DNA from: Halorubrum salinarum
Lineage (GTDB): Archaea > Halobacteriota > Halobacteria > Halobacteriales > Haloferacaceae
Direction: 5' to 3'
Assembly: GCF_013267195.1 (NCBI RefSeq)
Contig: NZ_CP053941.1
Location: forward strand, 2,852,001-2,916,000
DNA: 64,000 nt
Shown: positions 50,601 through 60,344 of the stretch, piece after piece
Position numbering within the stretch: position 1 is the stretch's first letter
How the letters are laid out: every line of letters starts with the position of its first letter
Notes under the pieces: model-generated
What the model saw: only the letters and a program-made list of their open reading frames with translations
Databases searched by the model: none
Told to the model about the DNA's origin: nothing
Program-made: the position numbers and the translations under genes

Positions 50601-51412
50601 GAATCGACGCGACCGACGTGCGGAAGACGTACGGGGACGTGACCGCCCTCGACGGGCTCTCGCTTTCGGTCCCGAGCGGCTCGACGTTCGGGATCATCGG
50701 CACCAACGGGGCCGGCAAGTCGACGCTGTTCCGGCTGCTCGTCGGCCACGACCGGCCGGACGCCGGGACCGTCAGCGTCGGCGGCGCCGACGTGACCGAG
50801 GACGGGCGGCGGATCCGCGAGCGCGTCGGCTACCTCCCCGAGCACATTGGGTTCCCGGACGGGCTCACCGGCCGCGAGGTCCTCGGCGTCCACCGGGCGA
50901 CGCGCGGCCTCCCGAAGGACGGTCGGATCGCGGCGGCGATAGCGCGGGTCGGGCTGACCGCGGACGAGGCCGACCGCCGCGTCTCGGGCTACTCGAACGG
51001 CATGCAGCGCCGGCTCGGGCTGGCGACGGTGCTGTTGCCCGACCCCGACGTGCTGATCCTCGACGAGCCGACGGCGGGGCTCGACCCCCGCGGCGTCGAC
51101 GAGTTCCACGCTATCGTCGAGGAGATAACGAAGGAGACGGACGCGACGGTCGTGTTCTGCTCGCACGTGCTTGGCGAGGTCGAGCGGCTCTGCGACCGCG
51201 CCGCCGTCCTCCACGACGGACGGGTCCGCGCGTCGGGGCCCGTCGACGAGCTCGCCGCGGGGGCGAGCGAGGCGGCGCCGGCCGCGACCGACGCGGGAGC
51301 GACGGGCGAGAGCGGCCGGGACGCCGGCGGGCTCCGCGCGGCGTTCCGCGAGGCGGTCGGCGACGACGCGGCGCGCCGGGCCGCGACCGACGCCGAGGAG
51401 GTGGCGCCATGA
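50597..51412 (+). CDS. nosF: Nos ABC transporter ATPase NosF
   Basis: A 271-residue ATPase. Walker A is GTNGAGKST, signature VSGYSNGMQRRLGLA, Walker B LILDEPTAGLDP. It partners NosY in the ABC exporter that with NosD supplies sulfur or another component for the CuZ site (established for bacterial Nos). Its Ala-rich C-terminal 50 residues are not part of the core. It overlaps both neighbours by four bases (ATGA), showing tight translational coupling. Confidence 0.92.
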   Translation: MRIDATDVRKTYGDVTALDGLSLSVPSGSTFGIIGTNGAGKSTLFRLLVGHDRPDAGTVSVGGADVTEDGRRIRERVGYLPEHIGFPDGLTGREVLGVHRATRGLPKDGRIAAAIARVGLTADEADRRVSGYSNGMQRRLGLATVLLPDPDVLILDEPTAGLDPRGVDEFHAIVEEITKETDATVVFCSHVLGEVERLCDRAAVLHDGRVRASGPVDELAAGASEAAPAATDAGATGESGRDAGGLRAAFREAVGDDAARRAATDAEEVAP

Positions 51413-52398
51413 GCGACCCGACGGAGCGGGCCGAGGAGGGCGACGCCGAGACCCGTCCGGACGGCGGGCACGCGGACGCGGCGGCCGCGGTCGGGGCGTT
51501 CGCCGCCGACGCGGACGCCGAGTCCGCCGACTCGGCGGCGTCGGCGGCGACCGTCGAGGCGACCGAGACCGGGGCGAACGACGGCGTCCGCGGGGCGCTG
51601 CGGCACGTCTTCGTCGTCGCGGTCACCGAGTACCGGCTGGCGGTCCGGAGCCGGTGGGCGCTCGCGCTGACCGGGCTGTTCGTCGCGTTCGGCGGCGTCG
51701 TCTTAACGTTCAGCGGCTCCGCGGTCGGGCCGGCGGGCGCCGAGCGCGTCGTCGCGTCGCTGACGAGCCTCGCCGCGTACCTCGTCCCGCTCGCGGCGCT
51801 CGCCTTGGGATACGACGCGATCGTCGGCCGCGAGGACGAGGGGTGGCTCGCGGTCGTGTTCTCGCTGCCGGTCCGGCGGAGCGAGGTCGTCGCCGGGACG
51901 TACCTCGGCCGGCTGGCGGTGCTGGCGGGCGCGACGCTGCTCGGGTTCGGCTTCAGCGGCGCCCTGATCGTCCGCGAGTTCGGGGTCACCGAGCTGCCCG
52001 CGTTCCTCGGGTTCCTCGGGGGCGCCGTCGGCGCCGGCGCCGCGTTCCTCGCGCTCGCGCTGCTGCTGTCGACCGTCGCCCGCGAGAAGACCCACGCGCT
52101 CGGCGCGGCGCTGCTCGCGTGGGTGTGGTTCGTGCTGGGCCACGACCTGCTCGCGCTCGGCGTCGTCGCGGCCGCGGACCTGCCCGGCGCCGCGCTCTCG
52201 GCGCTGGTCATGTCGAACCCGGTGAGCGCGTTCCGCGTGCTCGCCTTGAGCGGACTCGGCACGACCGCAGGCGGCGGATTCACCGCCGTCCTCGCCGGGA
52301 GCGGGCTGTCGACGGCCGCGCTCGCGCTGTCGCTCGTCGCGTGGGCCGTCGTCCCCGTCGCCGCGGCGGGCGTCCTGGTCCGCCGGCGGCGGCTCTGA
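51409..52398 (+). CDS. nosY: Nos ABC transporter permease NosY
   Basis: A 329-residue ABC-2 permease with about six helices (from about 85). Its core pattern is EYRLAVRSRWALALTGLFVAF, LGYDAIVGREDEGWLAVVFSLPVRRSEVVAGTYLGR and SNPVSAFRVLALSG, as in NosY. The first 65 residues are an acidic Ala/Glu/Asp-rich extension, typical of halophile variants and absent from bacterial NosY. Last gene of the five-gene nos operon; no nosL, nosR or nosX follows. Confidence 0.92.
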   Translation: MSDPTERAEEGDAETRPDGGHADAAAAVGAFAADADAESADSAASAATVEATETGANDGVRGALRHVFVVAVTEYRLAVRSRWALALTGLFVAFGGVVLTFSGSAVGPAGAERVVASLTSLAAYLVPLAALALGYDAIVGREDEGWLAVVFSLPVRRSEVVAGTYLGRLAVLAGATLLGFGFSGALIVREFGVTELPAFLGFLGGAVGAGAAFLALALLLSTVAREKTHALGAALLAWVWFVLGHDLLALGVVAAADLPGAALSALVMSNPVSAFRVLALSGLGTTAGGGFTAVLAGSGLSTAALALSLVAWAVVPVAAAGVLVRRRRL

Positions 52399-52448
52399 GA
52401 GGGGGCGTTCGAGCGGGCGGACGCCCGCGGACTTGGTTTCCGACCGCG

Positions 52449-53132
52449 CTACTGGATCCGCTCGATCCCGTCGTCCTCGGGCTGCTCGAAGTCGACCGGG
52501 CGGCGCGGGAGGTCGTCGACGAACTCCCGGACGATGGTGCGCTCGACGCGCTGGAGCACCTCGCTACACGTGGACTTCGCGATGCCGACGTGGTCGGCCA
52601 CCTCCGTCAGCGTGGTCTCGCGGGGCACGTCGTAGTAGCCGCGGTCGACCGCCTCGAAGAGGACCTCGCGCTGGCGCTCCGTGAGCGACCCGCCGGGGTT
52701 CACGCGCTGTTGGACGTACTCGACCTCGAAGTCGGCGCCCACGTCGCGGAGGGCGTCGCCGAACTTCGCGACGCGCTCGTGGTCGCCCGTCACGTCGACG
52801 CGGGCGACGCCGTCGCGGATCTCGACCGGCATCTCGATGGGGACGCCGGCCCGCCGCGCGACCGTCTGGAGCAGCGGGACGAGCGCCTCGACCTGGACGG
52901 TCACCATGCCCTCGTCCTCGGCCATCACCGACGAGTGGGTGATCGTGTCGTGGTCGTCGATGGCGTCGAGGATCGGGTCGGTGTCGTCGGCGGTGATCCG
53001 GACCAGCGCGAACCCGGCGCCGTCGTCGGGGGTCGCGGTCATCACCTGGAACCGCGCGTCCGGGAACTCCCGCGAGACGTCGCCGACCCACGGGCCGTCA
53101 GGGATGTCCACGCGGAGGCGTGCCTGTGCCAT
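52449..53132 (-). CDS. HTH-10 (bacterio-opsin activator type) transcriptional regulator
   Basis: A 227-residue regulator. The C-terminal HTH-10 domain (about 149-203) has LTERQREVLFEAVDRGYYDVP and TLTEVADHVGIAKSTCSEVL, the standard haloarchaeal helix-turn-helix. The N-terminal 140 residues are a beta-rich sensor-like domain without a clustered cysteine motif; the only cysteine, C189, is in the HTH. It is convergent with the nos operon and divergent from the second DUF2249 gene across a palindrome (copy 4). It is a candidate for the protein that binds the GAACRYGTTC sites, or one of their targets; sequence does not decide. Confidence 0.88.
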   Translation of the reverse strand: MAQARLRVDIPDGPWVGDVSREFPDARFQVMTATPDDGAGFALVRITADDTDPILDAIDDHDTITHSSVMAEDEGMVTVQVEALVPLLQTVARRAGVPIEMPVEIRDGVARVDVTGDHERVAKFGDALRDVGADFEVEYVQQRVNPGGSLTERQREVLFEAVDRGYYDVPRETTLTEVADHVGIAKSTCSEVLQRVERTIVREFVDDLPRRPVDFEQPEDDGIERIQ

Positions 53133-53182
53133 GCGCGCCCGTTCGGCGCCGGCGTGGAAGTACCTTCGGCTCCGCGCTCGCC

Positions 53183-53194
53183 GGAACATGTTCG
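53183..53194. promoter_or_regulatory. GAACRYGTTC palindrome, copy 4 (between HTH-10 and DUF2249 genes)
   Basis: GGAACATGTTCG lies in the 100-bp divergent gap, centred 45 bp before the DUF2249 ATG (53233), the same distance as copy 1, and 56 bp before the regulator ATG. It could control both genes and allow autoregulation. Confidence 0.7.
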
Positions 53195-53232
53195 TCACAA
53201 ACGACCCGGGGACCGGGTTCGTCGATCGACAC

Positions 53233-53598
53233 ATGAGCTCCGAACCCGGCGATTCCGCGGCGGTCGAACGGGCGGTGGCCGAGCGGACGGACGCGCCGAC
53301 CGAGGGGGAGACGGTCGCCCTCGACGTGCGGACGCTCGGTCCGCCGAAGCCGCTGCGCGAGACGCTCGAACGCGTCGAGACGCTCGGCGACGGCGACGTG
53401 TTAGTCCAGTACAACGACCGGAGCCCGCAGTTCCTCTTCCCGCGCTTGGAGGACCGCGGGTTCGCCTACGCCGCGGTCGAGACGGACGCGACGGAGGCGA
53501 CCGTCACCGCCATCTGGCCGGCCGACGGCGGGCGGGCCGCGGCGGACGAGCGGGCCGCCGAGGGCGACTCAGGCGCCGGCGACGCGACCGCGACGTAG
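53233..53598 (+). CDS. DUF2249 domain protein
   Basis: A 121-residue protein with a single DUF2249 domain (about 28-98): VALDVRTLGPPKPLRETLERVETLGDGDVLVQYNDRSPQFLFPRLEDRG. It has no cupin, unlike the protein at 45023, and a disordered Ala/Asp/Glu tail. The DUF2249 fold is TusA-like, but the TusA sulfur-carrier cysteine is absent; no cysteine occurs in this protein. It sits beside nos genes with the shared palindrome, so a role in anaerobic nitrogen-oxide metabolism is likely. Exact function unknown. Confidence 0.82.
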   Translation: MSSEPGDSAAVERAVAERTDAPTEGETVALDVRTLGPPKPLRETLERVETLGDGDVLVQYNDRSPQFLFPRLEDRGFAYAAVETDATEATVTAIWPADGGRAAADERAAEGDSGAGDATAT

Positions 53599-53668
53599 CC
53601 GCCTGATGGGACGAACCATTCGAGATTGACGCGACGGTCTCCGGCGTCGCGCGCGGCGGCGCGTTCGG

Positions 53669-54559
<891 letters not shown>

Positions 54560-54631
54560 TCACGCGGAGGTCGCCGCCGACCGCGAAATACCCGTCGAAC
54601 CGCCTCCGCATTCGCGCGCCGCTCCCGCCGG

Positions 54632-54643
54632 GGAACACGTTCG
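54632..54643 (+). promoter_or_regulatory. GAACRYGTTC palindrome, copy 5 (before radical SAM gene)
   Basis: GGAACACGTTCG is centred 50 bp before the ATG at 54687. With GC-rich surroundings and no clear TATA box, the placement resembles copies 1 and 4. Confidence 0.65.
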
Positions 54644-54686
54644 GGGACGACCCCAAAGGGATCGGGACCGTACCGTCGCGCGACCG

Positions 54687-55793
54687 ATGTTCGACGACCT
54701 CGACACCGACCGGCGGCCGCTGGTGCTCGTCTGGGAGGTCACGCAGGCCTGCGGGCTCGCGTGCCGGCACTGCCGCGCCGACGCGAGGCCGCAGCGGCAC
54801 CCCGACGAGCTGACGACCGCGGAGGGGAAGCGACTCCTTGAGAACGCCGCCGCGTTCGGCGACGGGCAGCTGGTCGTCCTTTCCGGGGGCGACCCGCTCG
54901 CGCGCGACGACCTCACGGAGCTGGTCTCGTACGGCGACGACCTGGGCCTCCGGATGACGATCACGCCGAGCGGGACGCGGTCGCTCACGCCCGAGCGCGT
55001 CCGCGACCTCGCCGACGCCGGGATCGCGCGGATGGCGCTCAGCCTCGACGGCCCGACCCGCGAGCGTCACGACGCGTTCCGCGGCGAGGAGAGCTTCGCG
55101 GACACGGTCGAGGCCGCGCGCGCCGCCCGTGACGCCGGGATCCCGCTCCAGGTCAACACCACGGTCTGCGCGGACACCGTCGACGACCTCCCCGCGATCC
55201 GCGACCGCGTCCGCGACCTGGGCGCGGTCCTCTGGAGCGTCTTCTTCCTCGTCCCGGTGGGTCGCGGCCGCGTCCTCGACCCGGTCGACCCCGGGCGCGC
55301 CGAGGACGTGATGGCGTGGCTCCACGAGGTGTCCGACGAGGAGCGGTTCGGCGTGAAGACCACGGAAGCGCCGTTCTACCGCCGCGTCGGCGTCGAGCGC
55401 GCGACCGACGGCGAGGCCGACGGCGCGGCCGGCCGTCGGGGCGGGATCACGGCCGGCCGCGGGTTCGCGTTCGTGAGCCACACCGGCGAGGTGTACCCGT
55501 CGGGCTTCCTCCCGGAGTCCGCGGGGAACGTCCGCGACCGGTCGGTCGTCGACGTGTACCGGAACGCCGACCTCTTCGAATCGCTCCGCGACCCCGACGG
55601 CTTCTCGGGGAAGTGCGGCGCCTGCGAGTACCGCCACGTCTGCGGCGGGAGCCGGTCGCGGGCGTACGCCGCGACGGGCGACCCGACCGGAAGCGACCCC
55701 CTCTGTCCGTACGTCCCGGAGGGCTACGACGGGGCGCTTCCGGAGCGGCAGCGCGCCGGCGACGACGGCGAGCGTCCCGAGCCGGCGGACTGA
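54687..55793 (+). CDS. Radical SAM/SPASM protein (TIGR04053/NirJ-like)
   Basis: A 368-residue radical SAM enzyme. The SAM cluster ligands are C22, C26 and C29 (CGLACRHC), with a GGDPLARDDL motif next. A SPASM-type region near the C-terminus has C310, C313, C319 and C340 for auxiliary Fe-S clusters. The whole resembles the TIGR04053 family, related to NirJ and AhbC/D, which modify haem side chains for haem d1 or the alternative haem pathway (established for those relatives). Its palindrome and its place beside nos genes make a role in denitrification cofactor formation plausible (inference). Confidence 0.86.
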   Translation: MFDDLDTDRRPLVLVWEVTQACGLACRHCRADARPQRHPDELTTAEGKRLLENAAAFGDGQLVVLSGGDPLARDDLTELVSYGDDLGLRMTITPSGTRSLTPERVRDLADAGIARMALSLDGPTRERHDAFRGEESFADTVEAARAARDAGIPLQVNTTVCADTVDDLPAIRDRVRDLGAVLWSVFFLVPVGRGRVLDPVDPGRAEDVMAWLHEVSDEERFGVKTTEAPFYRRVGVERATDGEADGAAGRRGGITAGRGFAFVSHTGEVYPSGFLPESAGNVRDRSVVDVYRNADLFESLRDPDGFSGKCGACEYRHVCGGSRSRAYAATGDPTGSDPLCPYVPEGYDGALPERQRAGDDGERPEPAD

Positions 55794-55801
55794 GTTCGGG
55801 G

Positions 55802-57166
55802 TCAGGCGTACGCCTCGAACTCCTCGCCGAACGCAAGGAAGTAGCCGGTGCCGACGACGCCGATGACCGCCGCGACCGTGAACGCGACCTCCGGGCTGAC
55901 GAAGTCCCACAGGTACCCGCCGACGGCGGCGCTCGGGATCACGACCGCGTTCCGGAGCAGGTAGTACGTCCCGGTGACGCGGCCGCCGGACCCGCGCTCC
56001 GCCGGGCCGATGATAAGCGCCTTGTGCGACGGCAGCCCCGCGAACCGGACCCCGGAGAACGCGAAGACCGCGACCATCACCGCCGACAGGGGCAGCGCCG
56101 ACCCCGCGAGCGCCGGCGCGTAGATCAGCACGACGGGGAAGACGGCGTAGACAGCGAAGCCGGCCGCGACGACCGGCTTGAGCCCCACGCGCTCCGCGAG
56201 CTTCGAGGCCGGGACCATGATCAGCAGCGCGACGAGCATCTCGACGCCGAGCAGGTAGCCGAAGAACGCCTGCGGGGAGAGGTCCACGGCGTACGAGAAC
56301 CCGCCGAGCGCGACGGTGGTGTCGAGGCCGACCTGGAAGAACTGCGTGACCACGAGGACGAAGAACACGTACACCATCCCGTTCGCGAACCGGACGAGCG
56401 TGTCGCCGACGAGCAGCGGGCGCAGCGGCGCCGGCATCTCCCGCAGGTCCCGTCGGATCCGGTCGAGCCCGGCGAACGAGTCGCCGATGGAGTCGCCGCT
56501 CGCGTCGTAGAGGACGTGCTGGACCGCAGTCCCGAGGACGCCGACCGCCACCCCGACCGCGAGGACGTACCGGAAGCTGGCGGTGAACTCCGCGCGGAGC
56601 CCGATGAGGACGGCGGCCAGCACTGGGCCGATCAGGAACGCCGTCCGCCGGAACGTCTCCGTGCTGGCGAACCCCGCGGCCAGCCGCGAGGGGGCCGTCG
56701 CCTGCTTGACCACCGCGAACGTCGCGCCGAGGCCGAACGACTTCCACGCCTGCGCGAGCGCGAGGCCGACGAAGACCCAGACCCACGGCTCCACGGTGCG
56801 CCCGCCCGCCGTGATCGGACCGACGGCCGGGGCGACCAGCCAGACGGCGAAGCCCGCGGTCGACAGCAGTCCGAAGAGGGTGAGCGCGTACCGCGACCCG
56901 ATCCGGTCCGAGACGGCGCCGCCCGGGTACGGGTACAGCGCCGAGATGACGTTGCCGAACGTGCCGAAGAGCCCGACGACGAACCCGGAGGCCCCGAGCG
57001 CGACCATGTACTCCGGGAGGTACCGGGTCGTCATCTGGAAGCCGAGGCTGAACGCGAACATCGCGACCGACAGCACGAGCACGTCCCGCTCTAACGCGAG
57101 GAACCGGCGGAAGGCGTCGAGCGCACCGGACCGCTCGGCGTCGGCGGCGCCCCGGTCGCCGGTCAC
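55802..57166 (-). CDS. MFS family transporter
   Basis: A 454-residue protein with about twelve helices and the MFS pattern: SVAMFAFSLGFQMTTRYLPEYMVALG, then GGAVSDRIGSRYALTLFGLLS, the inter-helix 2/3 motif with Asp and Arg, and a second copy with ASKLAERVGLKPVV. It is convergent with the radical SAM gene, only 8 bp apart. GTG 57166 is chosen because the longer frame (to 57277) begins with a Pro/Arg-rich sequence lacking helix character. The substrate is unknown. Confidence 0.83.
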   Translation of the reverse strand: MTGDRGAADAERSGALDAFRRFLALERDVLVLSVAMFAFSLGFQMTTRYLPEYMVALGASGFVVGLFGTFGNVISALYPYPGGAVSDRIGSRYALTLFGLLSTAGFAVWLVAPAVGPITAGGRTVEPWVWVFVGLALAQAWKSFGLGATFAVVKQATAPSRLAAGFASTETFRRTAFLIGPVLAAVLIGLRAEFTASFRYVLAVGVAVGVLGTAVQHVLYDASGDSIGDSFAGLDRIRRDLREMPAPLRPLLVGDTLVRFANGMVYVFFVLVVTQFFQVGLDTTVALGGFSYAVDLSPQAFFGYLLGVEMLVALLIMVPASKLAERVGLKPVVAAGFAVYAVFPVVLIYAPALAGSALPLSAVMVAVFAFSGVRFAGLPSHKALIIGPAERGSGGRVTGTYYLLRNAVVIPSAAVGGYLWDFVSPEVAFTVAAVIGVVGTGYFLAFGEEFEAYA

Positions 57167-57329
57167 CGGCGCTCCCCCGCGGTCGTCGGACGGGTGCGGT
57201 CGGCGACGCCGGTGCGGCCGCGCGGCGGCGGACTGCGGGGCATACGCCTCGTCGGGTTCGCGGCGGCAAAAAGCCACCCGCGCGGCGCGTCGTCCGCGAG
57301 GTATTTACGCCTGATAATTTGCGCCGTGC

Positions 57330-57337
57330 GTTTTTAT
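57330..57337 (+). promoter_or_regulatory. TATA box of the PAS-sensor gene
   Basis: GTTTTTAT is centred about 26 bp before the ATG at 57360, typical for leaderless genes. Confidence 0.6.
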
Positions 57338-57359
57338 CCCGTTCCCGGCGATAGCGGCT

Positions 57360-59468
57360 ATGAACCGACGGGAAACGCGCGACGCGGTCGTTCACTTCGG
57401 CCCCGACGCGGACTGGGTCCGCGAGGCGGCCGCGGAGTCGTCCGCCGTCGCGGCCGCGGACGGCGTCGCGTCGTACGACGAACCGGAGGCCGACGCCGGG
57501 GCGGCGGACGCGGCCGGCGCGCGGCTGGCGGTCTGCGAGCTGTCCCCGGACGCCGGCGTCGAGGCGCTCGCGGCGGTCCGCGACGCGCTGCCGACCGTCC
57601 CGGTGCTGGCGGTCGTCGCCGACGCCGACGCGGTCGACGACGCGCTCGCGGCCGGCGCGGCGGACGTCCTCGTGCGGCGCGACGGCGTCGACGACACGGC
57701 GCTGCTCGCGCGGCGGATGGAGGGGGTCGCGGCGACGCCGGCCGAGTCCCGGCTCGGCGCGGAGTCGACGGCGCAGCTCCTCGACGCCATCGACGACTCG
57801 TTCTACGCGCTCGACGCCGACGGGGCGATCAGGCGGTGGAACGACAGCTTCAGCCGGCTGACCGGGTATGAGGACGAGGAGCTGGCGGGGATGGACGCGC
57901 TGGAGCTGTTCGCCGGCGCCGACCGGGAGCGGATCGCCGGCGCGATAGAGACCGTCGTCGAGACCGGCAGCGCGACCGCCAAGGCGGAGCTGGTCGCCCG
58001 GGATGGCGAGACGACCCCGGTGGAGTTCACGGGGGCGCTCGTCACCGACGCGGACGGGTCGCCGAGCGGGATCGTCGGCATCGGTCGCAGCCTGACGGAG
58101 CGCCGGGAACGCGAGGCGCGGCTGGCGCGGCTCCGACAGGCCGTCGAGACCATCGTCGACAGGGCCCCGCTGACGCTGTTCGAGGTCGAGGCCGACGGGA
58201 CGGTCTCGACGGTCCGCGGCGAGACGCTCCCCGAGCGACTCGGGCGCCGGGTGTCCGAGGGGGACGCCGCGGAGGGGGTCTTCGCGGACCAGCCCGAGAT
58301 GCGCCGGCACGTCGCGGCCGCCCTCGACGGCGAGCCCGCACACGGGCTCGTCGAGGTCGGCGACTCGACCCTCGAAGCGTGGCTCCAACCCGCCCTCGAC
58401 GAGACGGGGCGGGTCACCCGGGCCGTCGGGCTCGCGCTCGACGTGACGGAGCGCGAGGAGCGCGCGGTGATGCTCGACCAGATCCAGGCGAGCGCCGGCG
58501 AGGTGATCTGGATCTCCACCCCCGGCAAGGAGTCGATGGACTTCGTCAGCGACGCCTACGAGGACGTCTGGGGGCGCGCGCCGGAGACGCTCAGGTCGGA
58601 CCCGATGTCGTTCGTCGAGGCGATACACCCGGACGACCGGGAGCGGGTCGAGGCGGCCCTGACCGAGCAGCGCGAGGACCCGGACGCCTACGAGGAGACC
58701 TACCGCGTGGTGCGACCCGACGGGGAGGTCCGGTGGGTCCACGACCAGTCGTCGGGCGTCTACGAGGACGGCGAGCTGACGCGGATCGTCGGCATCGCGA
58801 CGGACATCACCGTGCGCAGGCGCCGGGAGCGCGAGCTCCGGCTGAAGAACCGCGCGGTCGAGACCGCGCCGGTCGGCGTCGCGATCCACGAGACTGCCGA
58901 GTCGGCCGGCCCGATCACCTACGTCAACGAGGCGTTCGCGTCGGTCACGGGCTACGACGGCGACGCGGTCGCGGGCGAGGGCCTGTCGGCGCTCGCCGGC
59001 GACGACACCGACTCCGACCGGCTCCACGCCGTCGCCTCGGCGGTCAAGACCGGCGACCGCGGCTCCGCGACGCTCGTGCTCTACCGGGCCGACGGGACCC
59101 CGTTCTGGGGGCGGGTGGACGTGGCGCCGGTCGTCGACGGCGACGGCGAGGCGACGCACGCGGTCAGCTTCGTCCAGGACGTGACGGAGTCGAAGGAGCA
59201 CGAACAGGAGATCGAGCGCCACCTGACGGAGTTCGGCGAGGTGCTCGCCGAGGACCTCGGCGTCCCGCTCCGGGAGGCGCGGGACCGGCTGGACGCGGCG
59301 ACCGACGACGACCCGGACGCCGATCTCCGGCGCGCGGAGGAGTCGGTGGAGCGCGCCGTCTCGCTCGTCGAGGACCTCGCCACGGTCCACTCGTTCTCCG
59401 TCGAGCCGCGGCGCCTCTCCGAGTCGATGCGCGGGTCCTCGCCGGCGCCCGCGGGGCGGGACGAGTGA
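57360..59468 (+). CDS. PAS-rich sensor with a degenerate kinase domain (no H-box His, no ATPase)
   Basis: A 702-residue protein. The first 120 residues resemble a receiver that has lost its site (VHFGPDADWVREAAAESSAVA, then AVCELSPDAG where the Asp should lie). Four PAS domains follow (about 138-250, 258-370, 372-495 and 500-620). The end is a DHp-like helix pair: LTEFGEVLAEDLGVPL aligns with the canonical FAxxVSHDLRNPL, but His is replaced by E631, and the gene stops at residue 702 before any ATPase domain. It has a clean stop and good promoter, so it is a pseudokinase-like signalling protein, not a broken gene. It probably works with the HalX protein 48 bp downstream. Confidence 0.86.
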   Translation: MNRRETRDAVVHFGPDADWVREAAAESSAVAAADGVASYDEPEADAGAADAAGARLAVCELSPDAGVEALAAVRDALPTVPVLAVVADADAVDDALAAGAADVLVRRDGVDDTALLARRMEGVAATPAESRLGAESTAQLLDAIDDSFYALDADGAIRRWNDSFSRLTGYEDEELAGMDALELFAGADRERIAGAIETVVETGSATAKAELVARDGETTPVEFTGALVTDADGSPSGIVGIGRSLTERREREARLARLRQAVETIVDRAPLTLFEVEADGTVSTVRGETLPERLGRRVSEGDAAEGVFADQPEMRRHVAAALDGEPAHGLVEVGDSTLEAWLQPALDETGRVTRAVGLALDVTEREERAVMLDQIQASAGEVIWISTPGKESMDFVSDAYEDVWGRAPETLRSDPMSFVEAIHPDDRERVEAALTEQREDPDAYEETYRVVRPDGEVRWVHDQSSGVYEDGELTRIVGIATDITVRRRRERELRLKNRAVETAPVGVAIHETAESAGPITYVNEAFASVTGYDGDAVAGEGLSALAGDDTDSDRLHAVASAVKTGDRGSATLVLYRADGTPFWGRVDVAPVVDGDGEATHAVSFVQDVTESKEHEQEIERHLTEFGEVLAEDLGVPLREARDRLDAATDDDPDADLRRAEESVERAVSLVEDLATVHSFSVEPRRLSESMRGSSPAPAGRDE

Positions 59469-59516
59469 GATGACCTGTCACCGAGCCGACCCGCGCGGAA
59501 CCCGGGGGTGACCCGG

Positions 59517-60281
59517 ATGGAACTCCCGGTTTCGACGGTGGTCGTCTGTGAGACGAACCGGACCAGGGCAGACCTCTACGGGCTCTGGCTGGAGGGGTAC
59601 GACTCCCGGCTGGCGCTGACGAACGCGCAGTTCGACGAGGCGTTCGACGCGGGGGTCGCGGTCCTCGTGCTGGACGACTCGTTCGGGGGCGGCGACCCGG
59701 GACCGGTCCTCGATCGAGTCGAATCGGCGGCGCCGCACTGCCGCGTCCTCGGGGTCCGCGACCGCGACGAGTCCGAGCCCGGTCCGCGGCGCTACCACCA
59801 GGCGATCGAACGACCGGTGTTCGAGGAGGACCTCGTCGAGCGCGTCGAGACGCTGTCGCACCGCGCGAACTACCACCTACTGTTAGACAAGTACTACCGC
59901 ACCACGGTCCTGCTGTCGGTGTACGAGTGGCGGGCGGACGGCGACCCGACCGACGAGGAGCGCTACGAGCGGCTCCTCGACCGGGCCCAGCGGCTCCGGG
60001 AGTACCTGAAGGGGATCCGGCCGCGGATGCGCGACGAGGACGTCCGCGCCGTCGCGGAGTCGATCGCGGTCCCCGAGGTCGACGACGACGACGCGGCGTC
60101 GGTCGAGAGCAAGTACCGCCCGGACGAGTGCGCCCGGTGCGAACGCGACTGGACCGCGTCGGGCGGCGACGGCGACGCCGCCGAGAAGCTCGGCGCGTAC
60201 GTCTGGCGGTGCGGCGACTGCGGCCACGTGGACATGCGCGCGGACCCCAGCCACCGGCGCGTCAGCTCGTTCAAGGGGTGA
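59517..60281 (+). CDS. HalX-domain response-regulator-like protein with zinc ribbon
   Basis: A 254-residue protein. Residues 1-108 are receiver-like: D53/D54 (VLDDSFGG) stand at the phospho-acceptor place, but only E12 of the usual acidic pair remains, and the conserved Lys is R99 (ERPVF). Then comes a HalX domain (about 112-170, ETLSHRANYHLLLDKYYRTT) and a C-terminal zinc ribbon, C205/C208 and C232/C235 (CARC ... CGDC). It could be phosphorylated weakly or not at all. It begins 48 bp after the PAS-sensor stop, so they are probably co-transcribed. ATG 59517 is preferred over a GTG three codons earlier. Confidence 0.82.
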   Translation: MELPVSTVVVCETNRTRADLYGLWLEGYDSRLALTNAQFDEAFDAGVAVLVLDDSFGGGDPGPVLDRVESAAPHCRVLGVRDRDESEPGPRRYHQAIERPVFEEDLVERVETLSHRANYHLLLDKYYRTTVLLSVYEWRADGDPTDEERYERLLDRAQRLREYLKGIRPRMRDEDVRAVAESIAVPEVDDDDAASVESKYRPDECARCERDWTASGGDGDAAEKLGAYVWRCGDCGHVDMRADPSHRRVSSFKG

Positions 60282-60344
60282 CCCGGAGGCGCCCGGGGCT
60301 CGCCTACGATCGAGGGCCGCCCAGCGGGCACGGACCGCTCGGGG

